DNA from: Balanoglossus misakiensis
Lineage: Eukaryota; Hemichordata
Reading direction: 5' to 3'
Length of the DNA stretch: 64,000 nt
Assembly: GCA_040954595.2 (NCBI GenBank)
Contig: CM082587.2
Span: forward strand, 3,410,001-3,474,000
This document shows positions 25,615 to 37,541 of this stretch, one piece after another. Position numbers and translations under genes: made by a program. Within the stretch, counting starts at the first letter, position 1. Each line of letters opens with the position of its first letter. Below the pieces are notes generated by a model. That model was given only the letters and a program-made list of their open reading frames with translations, was not told the DNA's origin and ran no database searches.

Positions 25615-28050
25615 GGTTGGAACTTCGATGTGCCGATCTGGTATCTGTGATCATACAAAGTGTTCACCAACGCTTGTTGGCAATTGTTTCTTGCCCAAAC
25701 CAAGCCTCATCTTAAAACTCCTCTCTATCTCAGTTTATTGAGATATGGGCTTCGTTTGTATGATGCCATTAAGTTATTGTTCTTTCCAACGACTTAGACA
25801 GGTTAATCAATGTCTTAACACCATTGTTCTACCACTATGAGGGTTCGAACTTGGATATACTAGTATATACTGTTCATTTTAGACAATAAAGTAGAGGCCA
25901 CATTTGACTTCCCACTGAAGTACATGTACTTGGCCATCTCGTCTCTCTCTCTCTCTCTCTTCATCCCAAACCTATCCCATAAGTGTACACCATACAGCGC
26001 TACCATAAAGGTAAAAAAGAAGAAGGTACACCGACCTGATAATAGAAACGTACGGTTTGGAAACCAGGGAGTACCGGTATGGTGCAGAAAGGAATCGGTT
26101 CAACCATGGACGTAAAAAGAGAAGGACATAGGACTGTCCCTTGAGCTATTGTTCAGGTGAAGGTTGCCGTCGCTCCGTTATCTCCTATTATATTATACCA
26201 GTATATTGATGGTGTAAATCACGCTATTTTATTGGTCGAGACACGACACGTGACCGTGATATATTAGCCATATACCACAGTCATATATCATAGTCAAAGA
26301 AAATGCCTTTTTAAATTGTTTTATGCAAAGTTTCAACATACTGGCATAATATAATAGCAATAAAACACCCCCAGCCATGGTATACCACTCGATTTTGACC
26401 AGTTCAACTCCATATACGCACTCGCTATCGCTCGTGCGTATATGTCGTGAACTGGTCAAAATCTCGTGGTATACCATGGCTGGGGGTGTTTTATTGCTTA
26501 AATACTCCTTCACTGTGTATACGTATACAGCGACAACGGTCACCCAATGTCAAAGGACAGCATAGACATAGAGAACACAATAGTGTGAATGGGCTATTTA
26601 CGTCCATGATTGAACACAGTCAATGATGTTTCAACTGGCCGGCCACTGCCAACAAGATCATTATGATTACAAAATGTATTTACGTCTATGACATGTTGTA
26701 TTCTAGACTATAAAATTTGTACTCAAGTTAGGACTTGAATGCATTTGTCATCAATAACAATAGTCTGTGCACATAAATATACTTCATTGAATGTTTTGTG
26801 TGTGTTTATTTGCCAAGCTAGGTTTACATTTTTCTATGATTCAAGAAAGGCCAATATGCAAAGAAAAGAACACTAGGGGTAGGTTTTTTTTTTTTTATCT
26901 CAACAACAGTGACAAAAGCAAAATTCCCATAATGTTACACATGACCTAGATTGCGGGAGGCAATTTTTCCGGGTTACTTTTGAAATGACTAAATTAATAT
27001 CTCAAATTTATTTATCAAAACCTTATTGCAGAATGGATAGAATTAGCCATTCATATAAATAAAAATAGCAGCAATGCATACACAAACATGCAAAACACCA
27101 AACTGTACAAATAAATAAGGAAAAAATAAACAAATACAGAAAGTGAAAAAAGAAACAATAATATCATAATAATTCTAACATCTCTTTTGCAATGATTTAA
27201 GCTGCAAGTTGAAAGTTAAGGAAGGAATTTCTGAATTAAAAATATAACTTTGTATATTTATTCCAAAAATATTTGCATCTTCAAGGTGCATTGATGGATG
27301 ATAAAGCAAAAAACAAGGTGATAGTTGTATATTTATGAAATTTAAAGTAATTATACCCATCCGCTTTAGTGAAAAAGGAATTTTTTTTCTTTTATAATAA
27401 AAAAAATTCTTCAACTAATCACGTTTCTAGATACAAGTCATCATACGCCAACGTCAGCATCTAAACTACGTCACTAAACTATAAACAGAGCTTGACTTTT
27501 GTGGAATGTTCAAAATTATTCTCTATCTCAAAATATTGCTTGAATAAATGACATTTTAAAGCCTCTTTTTACTATAATATGACATTGAAATGTCTAAAAA
27601 GGACACACTTTTTACAAGTTTGCATTAGTAGCAATTAAATAAATTAAAATGACTGTAAAATCCCTACTATTCCCTGATATGCACATACCACTTTCACAGA
27701 GGTAATGCCCAGCATATGAATCTGTTTTTCCCTTCTGTTGCAAGAATTTATTTGTTAGAATGTGTCTAAGAAAAGGCACAGTTCCCATTTGGAATTGTAC
27801 AACTGTTATTTTTTTCATGATAATATTGACAATCTTTCCAGATGCCACAAGGTTTAACTGAACTTGAAAAGGCTCATGAGCTGCAATCTTTGGCATTATT
27901 TTCATGATTTTCCTTTCAAACAAAAATTAGTCGTGCAGGCGCAATGAATATCTGAGAATATTGGAAGGCATTAAAAAACATCATGGACAGTAAGTTCATG
28001 ATCCGGTGATAGACCCAACTCCCACCCTGCCTAGGGAGTCCAAACAAACC
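25615..28050. other. Intergenic region between HNMT-like and laminin genes
   Basis: This contains the HNMT-like promoter, a short (TC)n tract near 25940, a long foldback element at 26356-26498, and very AT-rich sequence from about 26880 to 27600. The laminin 3' untranslated region presumably occupies the right end. A TTTATT word at about 27747 would be an AATAAA signal on the minus strand. No gene was recognised. Confidence 0.55.
26356..26498. mobile_element. Foldback element with near-perfect inverted arms of about 65 bp
   Basis: The left arm starts AGCAATAAAACACCCCCAGC and the right arm ends with its complement, GCTGGGGGTGTTTTATTGCT. The match continues through the CCATGGTATACCAC, TTTTGACCAGTTCA and ATATACGCAC segments to a short central loop near CGCTATCGCT. 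This is the structure of a non-autonomous hairpin (MITE-like or foldback) element. No coding capacity and no clear target-site duplication were seen. Confidence 0.75.
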
Positions 28051-31039
28051 TCAACCCGTGTTACACTGTATATCACTTGCATCTGAGCTCTCTAGGTTGG
28101 CCAGCAGATTATTCAAATCATCATCCATCTGTTCCATCTGTGCCCGCAGCATGTCCATGACCGTGCGCTGAGTGATGTACCGGGAGAGCAGAGCTGAAAG
28201 GGAAGCAAACATGAATGACATATCTGAGTAGTTCTGGAGATGATGCCTTGTTCCCCAATAAAGTATTTATGTCAGAGCAGACCAGCTCTTTCTCTCCTTT
28301 CACTGAAAATAAACATTATACTACGGGATAGTGACCATTTGATCAGAATGACCCTTGACACAGCTCATGTGTAAAACTTACAGTTCAGGTCTGCTATCAT
28401 CTTGACCTGATCGATGTCTTGCATCAAACCTCTGGCTGAGTCACTCACAGTCTTCACCTGCTGGTGCTCTGACACTGCTGAGTTGTACGCACTGGAGACC
28501 TGCCCACTGATGTCAGTTTGCCGTTCGGCATTGTTTGTGTATGACTGTGAAAAAGATACAAAAAAATTAAATCAACAAAACTGATGGAGTCATCATTTTT
28601 TTCCCAGACTAAACATCCATGTGCACAGAGGTTCTTGTATAGCAATGCATACAGATAACTTCACACTTCAGGAATCAGCTATGGGTCCATAGCGCTACCA
28701 CAATCATATTCCTGGCAGTACCAGCTCCTTCATGTCACAGCTCTTACATGAATGAAATGACTTCAAGCAAACTGCACGCGAAGTGTGTGATGGATCAGGA
28801 AAACTCTCCACTGTTAGTTTATACTATGCTGGAGACTTAACGTATCTTTCAATTCCATTGAAGCTTTAAACTGCAATATCGAAAGTCAGAATAGCACACG
28901 AGGAGTGAATGATTAACATACTTCCACAGCTTCCTGGGTGTCGGCTTGGGCTTGGTTGGCCGAGGACACCGCATTCTCCGCCTGGGAGACTTTGTCCGAG
29001 AAGCAGTCATCGGTTGCCATGACATCACTGCGGATGGCTGCTATGTTCTGTGCTGTCTCCTCTCCCAGTGCGTTCTGTTCAAGTCCTTTTTCTTGTACCT
29101 GTGTTACATTATTAAACACAAGTCAGAATCTGACTCATTGTACTCTATCATGTGTGTTTACAAAAAGAAAAGTCACAGGTAAGGCTTGCATATCTAAGCT
29201 ATGTTCCCAAACTATTATAAGCCTCACCTCATCAGCGATGCTGTGGATGTTTGTGACGTTCACATCGGTTCCATTCATGCTTTCTTGAGTGTCTGTTCTG
29301 GCGATGTCTGCTTCTCGTAGAGTGTTTTGAATTCCCTGCACCAATTCCAGGGCCGCCTGGGCTTCCACCCTGTTAAGAAACATTTGAAAAACATAGTGAA
29401 AGACACTGCCTCTGAGAGAAGTCTTGTATTGTGGGGATATATCACTGTTATAAATGACTTACTCTGCTTCCAATGAATTGTTGAGCGCCATGATGGCAGC
29501 ATCTAAGGTGTTCTGGGCTTGTTCCAGGGTATCTGCCACAGCCTGTTCGGAGATCTGCGTACTGGTGATCTGTTCAGCCAGTGTGGTCATGTCCGAGAGG
29601 GGTCGAACGGTCCGCCCGATCACTTCTGTGTTCATCGACTGCATCTGCGTGGTCTGGTTGTCTGCGTTTGTGAGTTGCGAGTAGGCATTCAGTACATCAA
29701 CGTAGTAAGACGTCATGTTGCTTTTGGCGTACATAGCAGCAGTCTGTGGAAATTAAGTTGATATTACATGTATACCTCAAATATGACCAGCCTATACAAA
29801 CTAGCAGTAGTTTTGAGTTATTTCACAAAAAAGTGGAAAAGATTATTGCAGGTTACATTACACTTTGAGTAAATCTGTCAATCATTATACAAGTACTGCA
29901 GAGGTATGTGGGCAGTGAGGGATATGCATTAATAATTTGATATGTGTAAAATGTGTAACGTGCATCTAAGATTCATCAATGTTAAAGCTGATGCTGTCAG
30001 AATATTTATGTGTGAACTAAGTGTATTATTGTGCTGGCATTTGCATTTACCTGGAATGTGAGTGCAGCAGACTGTGCGTTCATTGCTGAAGCCTCAGAGT
30101 TAGTAGCATTGTATTTAGCAATCTGACTTTGATACAGTTTGACTTCCGCTTCTTCCCTGCGCACTACACCCAGGTCAGTGGCAAGGTCGGCCGAGGTGTT
30201 GGCGCTGACTGCCTCGGCGTAGGCCTGGTCCACCTGGGACTGCACCTGGGCGACCGGGTACTCACTCTGGATGGCGTCGATGTTGGCCAACAGGTTGGTG
30301 TTCTGCTCGTTCTCCTGCTGCAGGACGTCGTTGGTGATGAGCGTGACGGCCGCCTCCCGGTCGCCCGCTGCCACCTCCAGGGCGCGCAGCAGTGACTGCA
30401 CCTCGTTGACCAGTGACTGCACGCGTGTGTTGAAGCCCGTCACCGAATTGTACATGCCCTCGATGCTGTACCACGAAGAGTTGGCCGCCTGGAAAAGACT
30501 CTCCTGGGTTGCCAGCGGCGACGCGAGATCTGCCTGTATCTGCTGCGCGGTTTTGAAGACTCCACTTTCGACTTCCACGTTGCCCGTGTAGGATGCGACG
30601 TCCGTCAGCGCTTGCGTCACATTGACTTCTTTGTCTTCGATGATGTCGAGCATTTCAGAAAAGTTTCCCACTTCATACTGGATCTAATAAAATGAGAAAA
30701 CCAGGTAGCTTGGAGGTGAGGGTCTAAAAGTAGTTTGAAGTTTGGGGTTGTATGCAGGGGGAGACACCACAGACTACTTCACCTGTTCAAATCCTTGCTG
30801 TATCTCTGCCAACTCAGTTGCTTCTTCCATAGCGGCAGCTATGACTTGCTCAGCATAGGAGAGGTTCCCCCTGATGTAGAGTATAGTGGCATCCACTGTC
30901 TCCACGGACATGTTGTTGTAGTTTGACAGCAGGTTGATAGTGGCGGCATATTGGGCTTGGAGTTGGTCGCCCACCTCTTGGATGGAGTCGGCCCAGTTGT
31001 GGAAACACTCTGGGCAAGGGCTGCAATCTGGCCAGGGAC
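28051..31039 (-). other. Laminin Cys hinge and coiled-coil domains II/I
   Basis: The exon at 31039-30783 begins with a hinge, [12 protein letters not shown], close to beta1 DCTPCHQCFALWD. About 575 residues of Ala/Gln/Asn-rich coiled coil follow in seven exons, much the length of beta/gamma long arms. Only one further Cys (ATDDCFSDK) occurs before the C-terminal DIQCNTG. There is no Cys-rich beta-knob insert. The stop codon is at 28051-28053, so no LG domains follow. Confidence 0.85.
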
Positions 31040-34000
31040 CTGAAGCAGTACATAATGAGCAAAGTCACACCGTGGTAGGACAACCACTTTGCACCAAAAT
31101 TTTCTCCCCAAACGATGAAATCCAATCAAGACATTTCAAGTTTTACGTGAAAAGTAATGGATTACTGTTAGCCTTCGTTGATACAAACATAATAAAACAA
31201 AGACAACTTACCTGTAAAAACTTCATCAACATACTCATTCTCATCTGGCGATAAAACAGAAAATATATTAAGTAAACTTCATCAGGAACACAACCATTTC
31301 ATTTTTTCTTGTCTTTAATTAGCCATCATCATCTAAGTAGCAACTTTTACGGTTCAAACTCACCATCACCAACTCGTCCACACTGATCGCAAACCCGACC
31401 AGCAATGGTTGGTTTGTTGCAGTAACACTGACCAGTCAAGAGCTCACAGCTGATACCCAGAGATCCGTTCAGATTACAATCACAGGCTGTTGGGAGAAAT
31501 GGATATTATTATTGGCTGCTCTAGCTGTGCACCATAATAACCAAAATAATGTCTTTACACCCTCATTTAACAGTCAGATAAAATTTCACATAATACTTAC
31601 GGATACACTCCAAGTCTATGTTGTAGTAGCCATCAATGCATTGGTCACACTGCAATCCTATGGCTCTCTCTTTACAGTCACACTGGCCATTTGTCTGACA
31701 GGGAAAGAAAGGATAGTTTGTATCTGTTACTTGGAGATTTGGTTTGGTTTTTCAGTTTTTAAAACCTCTGAACAACACCAGTTCTTGACAGGTGTCCGTC
31801 CGTCCGTCCATCCGTTCGTCATATGAGTGTAAGAGACATTGACTATTAGTCCCATTAAAAAAGGTTGAATGTGCAGAATAGTGCAGGTCACAGGAATTCT
31901 CGTACTTACCAAGTTACACTGCCACTGTCCTGGCAGGGTGCCGATCACATGACAGTCACACTCAGTGCACCCATCTCCGCTTTCAAAACCCCAGCTCCTG
32001 GCCGCACATTCCGTGCATCGGTCGCCAACGACATTCGGTTTGCACAAACAGATGCCGGTATCCTGGCTACAGTTGCCATAGCCACCAATGGGATCGCAGT
32101 CGCATTCTGTGGCATGAAGAGGATGGAATTAACATTGCAATTTAAGAGATCTTTGATTAAAATTGCAAAATCTGTTTAAATGTGTGCAGAAGGGACTCAC
32201 CTTGGCAATTGTCAATGCTACCCCAGAATCCAAACTCGCAGACTTCGCATTGTAATCCCTCTGTGTTATTCCAGCAGTCGTTACACTGCCCTGTGACGCT
32301 GTTACATTCGTGAGGGCTCAGGTTACAGAAACAGGCTTGGCAAACTCCACCTTCATTCTGTGTTGGACAGAAGCATAATAAAATAATGGAACTTTCATAA
32401 CAATTGCTTCTTAAAAATGGAAACTCTTTCTTTTAACAAAACAAATTCAAATAAGGTTTCTCACCGAATAGTCTTCTGGTGTCCCATAATACCCCTGCAC
32501 ACACACTTGACAACGGTTGCCACCGTGACCCTCAGCACAGTTGTCACACTCGTATCCCTCAGAGAAGCCACTATGTACAACACAGGTGTCTGAGAAGGAA
32601 TTCTGGCCGGCTGGTCCAGGGCACAAACATGGCTGGCAATCATCTGAAATGGAATCAAATAACAAAGTCATTACATACTGGATAGAATGAAATCAAGAAC
32701 CAGAAACAGCTGACTACGTCGTACTGGAAAGGTGATTCAATGAATACACAGACTGTGAGACAACAGAGGGACAGAGGAGCACAAAGATTTCCGTGAAACC
32801 CCAGGGAATAGATGACATGTTGCTTGGTATTTTATCAGTTATTGTTTGATTATTAATAAAATAAAAGTTATTCTTTCCCCCCAAATCCTGTGCCAGTGGA
32901 GGTAAGCCACCTTTACATGTACCTCTATGTTTGTCCACTATCAGTGTATATCGCTAAAGAAACAGTCCTTATCTGTTAATTGCCATGGCTAAGCCCACTG
33001 ATTAGTTTTTCCAAGAGATTATCATTCACACCTGATTAACCCCTACACAAACATTGTGTGGTCAGCTGACCTGGCTATATTAATACATGTATTGACAGAG
33101 AAATACTGAATTGACCCTAGATACAAATGTACTCTAGGGTCTACGTTTAGACAAACAGTTGAATGAACTCGACCAATTCTGACTCACCAGCTGTTCCAAG
33201 AGTAGCATCGCCATAGTAACCTGGCATGCAAACTTCGCACTTGTCACCAGCTGTGTTATGAACACACTCGATGCAAACTCCAGTGTCTGGGTCACATCCA
33301 AGGTCGCTGTGTCCATTACAGTCGCAGGGAATGCACTCGGAGAACGGGCCAGCGCTGGGATCGGCTCGTGTGTATGTCACGGCACAGTTTTCACAGAAGT
33401 TACCCTTGAAATGATCAAATTGGATGTTTTTAATGACTTGTGCAAATATCGTGTAAATGTATTTTCACATTTCAACATCATGGTGTGTTAAGTAATGGAT
33501 AAAAACTTACAGTATACTCTGGAGGGCAGAAACACTGCTCCACATTGTCTATTGTAGTGTTGGACATTGTCACATTGTCTGTGGAGAACTCCAGACCTAC
33601 GGCATGCAAGACACTCTTCTCTTCTGGGGTCTGCAAATTTAAAAAAATCATTTGTTACTTAATATACAGCCACATTCAAACACAGCATGGGAAAATTGAA
33701 CATTGAGTAATTTTTCTGATCAGTTTTGCATGAAGTTCTATTTTTAATAACACATTCTTAACCAAGCAAATAACAAATGCACAGGAACCTACCGTGGTGT
33801 ACTTGGCCCTGATGAAGATATTCTCGACGCCGGCTAATACACGATAGAATTCGTTGAATGTGGCCGCTTGTCCGTTTGAGACACTACCATAGTACCAGGA
33901 TCCATCAATTTCATTCAGTGTGTACTGTAAGGAGAATGCAGACATCACTTGAAATCCATAACAAACAAAAAATGAGTGTATTTGATGTGTCTACCATAGA

Positions 34001-37000
34001 AACAGTAACAAATTATTGATAAACTGCATCGATTTGCATGCACTCACAGAATATGTGGTCTCTGTCGTGTTGGGATTGGCCGGCAAGCTGGCCACCAGAG
34101 GTTGGTCCGCCCACAAACCATAAATGAAGACATCCCCATCTGGCGAAGTCGTCTGATTTCCAAGCTGGGATTGGCTGATAGTAAACGTGAACACTTGGCC
34201 GTACGCTGTGCGTTTATCCCCATTGTAAGGATAGGACGACACGAAGAATAAGTCATCTGTGTTGTTTACTGGGTCTGTGATTTCCAAGACGTATCTGGAA
34301 CAAATAGCATTTTGAAAAGACAACGGTCAAAATATATCTTTGAGACTACCGTAATATGTAGCAATGCAAACTACCTTCTTCCTTGATGGAACCTCCCACC
34401 TCACCCTCCTTCACTTACCTTGATGAATCCCCTATAACGACTGGTATGTCCTCCACTGGAACATCTGTGCCATTCTCCAGATCGGTCGTACCACTCCACC
34501 TGGGAGCCACAGCTACCTCGTCAAGCAAGGACCAATCCGTGTACAGGTTGTAGTAGTTGTAGCTCTCGGACGTTGTGCAGTTTGTTGAATGGCCTGAGCA
34601 GGTGCAGGGTATGCAACCAAACTCATTCCAGGGTCCAAAACCGTAGTAATCTAGGGTGGGAAGAAATAATCATATGATGCTGTAACCCATGTATTTCAAT
34701 GTTTATCTTACCTCTGTATACAGAACTGAACACTGTTATGACACTGTTTATGAATACATGTACCGGTATGTACACACTGTAAGTTCATATTCATAAAATA
34801 TAGATGGCCGTTTTTAGTGTGTGAATAAACATGCAGTAACTGCTTACTTTCTTGACAAACATCACACTTCTCTCCAGTAGTGGCTGATTTACACTGGCAT
34901 TCTCCACTGTCCACATCGCAGCCGTCTGCAGCGACGCCGTAGTCAGCGCATCCACACGACGTGCATCCATCGGAGGTCAAGTTGAAAAACCTGGTATTAG
35001 AGGATTATTGGGAGTGAGTTAGTGAATGTGCGGGGATGTGGAATTCACAGCTGGAAGGGATAGTGCACCTGGAATGACTGCAGGAAAGACCATGGTGGCA
35101 GAGGTAAGTAACCATTCTCAGTTGACTGGAAGGACAGTTGGATGGATTTGGGGAATAAGAAGCCTATGGTTGATGACATATGAATTATTAAAATGTGATA
35201 TACTGGATGAATGACAGATGACGATTGTTAAATTTAATTTTACGGGCACATTAGGTGAGTGGCACTGTCTGGCAAATGGAATAAACAGAGAGACGTGAGG
35301 TCAGTATCAATATATACATGTATTGTACTCCACTAAAAAGAAATGAAATTGTGATGGGACTCTTTAGCCATCGCTAGATACAATTTTCAAACAAACAATT
35401 TGTGAGAAAACTTGTACCGAGCAAGAGCAGGACAGTACTGTGGGTTGATCCACTTACCCACTGAGACATTCCGTGCAATCTTGACCACCAATGCCAGGTT
35501 TACAATCACACTGCCCACTGTCTGCGCATTCATTGTTGAGTGAGTACATCATCTCACACGTACAAGGCACACAGCCATTCCCTGGAGAGAAAAAAACACC
35601 ATTGGAGAAATATGAGTCAGGAAGGAGAAGCAAAAATGTACTATCTGTCAAAATATTTACTATTAAGTTAGTAGTGTAGTATATTAGTACATTGTATGTA
35701 TATGGTATTCAAGCAATATGTTAGTACAATTCAACCATATGTATTTCATCATGCTATATGCATAAAAACAAGAAACTGCAGTTTATACACAAAACAAAAA
35801 CAGTTAAAAAAAAAACAGACAAAAGTTTCAGTTAATGAGGTAAATAGGCAAGAGTGTTAATGTAATACAATCGTAGACACGTTTAGGTTTGAACAATATA
35901 AGATACACAATATTAGCACACACACTACTAGTAGTTTGTTGACACAGATAATTATTTCACATTACAATCAACCACGTAAATTCCACGGTGCACTCTACCT
36001 GTCGCATTTGTAGCATTGGCTGTAATAACACATGAAGAGGCCACAGATAACCAAAAGAAATCAAAACAAGGGGGAGAAAAATGTAAAATAAAAGATATTG
36101 ATGTAGACTGAAAAAACAACTCATGAAATACCAAGTTCTATTGCAATTGATAACTGTATTATTAGATTAAAAATCATCTTATGATAAAATGATTTGCAAC
36201 ATGTTTTAAACAAGTTACTAACAGGAAAATTTTGCAATGATGTCAAGACTAAATGTACTACCAGTACTTCTTTACCGGGCCCACCGCATTGAATAAAAAA
36301 CAACAACTTTAATAAAGTACATGTACTTTACTTACCCATGTAAAGCCCGTAGTATTCTTTGTCACAGACATCACACTTGGTACCGTTGACAAACGTCTTA
36401 CATTGACAAATACCCGTACTTTCGTTACAAGCCAGTGACGAAGAACCTTGCTCGTGACAATTGCACGCTGTATAGAAATGGTTGGCATGAAATCGTGTCA
36501 GTAAGAGAAAAACAGAATTATCAGACAGAATTGTAGATACTTTCACAAATCATGAACAAGCAATATCAGAACATGGGAATTAATTCGCATCACTTTGTCT
36601 TCTCACTGCGGTTAATCTCCACTCACCTGAGCAGCCCTGTCCAGATTGGTATCCATAGTGATACGCCGCGCAGTGATCGCATTGTCTTGAGATCACATTG
36701 CTCATGCACTGACACTGTCCTCCCTGTGGATCACACTGTGTACTTGCAACTGTTCCATCACCATTGCAGGAACACGCTGAAACAAGCAAAGAAATAAAAA
36801 ACATGAATTCATAATACGTATACATGTTAAATACACAGATCGAGAGAAACAGTCTGACACACACACATCTCTTCAACCTCCAATAACTTTCAAAACTCAC
36901 TAAAACCATTTCAATTTTCAGGCCAATATCAAATACAAACATTCACCTATGGCACCATCGTACACTTCAGCCATGATGGAAAATTCCACACGCGCACAGG

Positions 37001-37471
37001 TCAAGTTCTGTCTTGTTTCCGGGTCGACACTGACGATGGTATTCCAGCATTCGCCCATGGCAGCCTTAAGTTCATCAGTTGTGTTTTCGTCATTGAAGAG
37101 ATCTATATTTGCGAGACTTGGTAGCAATACTAGCTGTAAGTGCCACAGAAAATATTGAATTAACATGAATATAGGACAGAGATATTCAAAATCACACAAT
37201 TGATTCATTGTCGAGTCTCACATCTCTGAACCAGAGCCAGAACTTTGACATATACATGTAGCTATACACATCTTTTTTTAAGTATCATCAAACCTACAAT
37301 GCTATCACAGTACTCACCGAATCAAGTTTCAGAGTGTGACCGGTTTGACTGGGTGTTGTTACTGCGACCGTGATGTCATATGGGGACCCGCCTTTGAGAC
37401 ACTGGGTGCCAAATTTATGAGAACCTGAGACAGAAATCAAAACATGGCAGGAATGTTATACTTGATGATAG

Positions 37472-37541
<70 letters not shown>

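Noticed and set aside
26000-28050. Search for laminin LG domains downstream of the coiled coil
   Set aside because: A stop codon closes the last exon, and the following 2.4 kb contain no frame with LG-like sequence.
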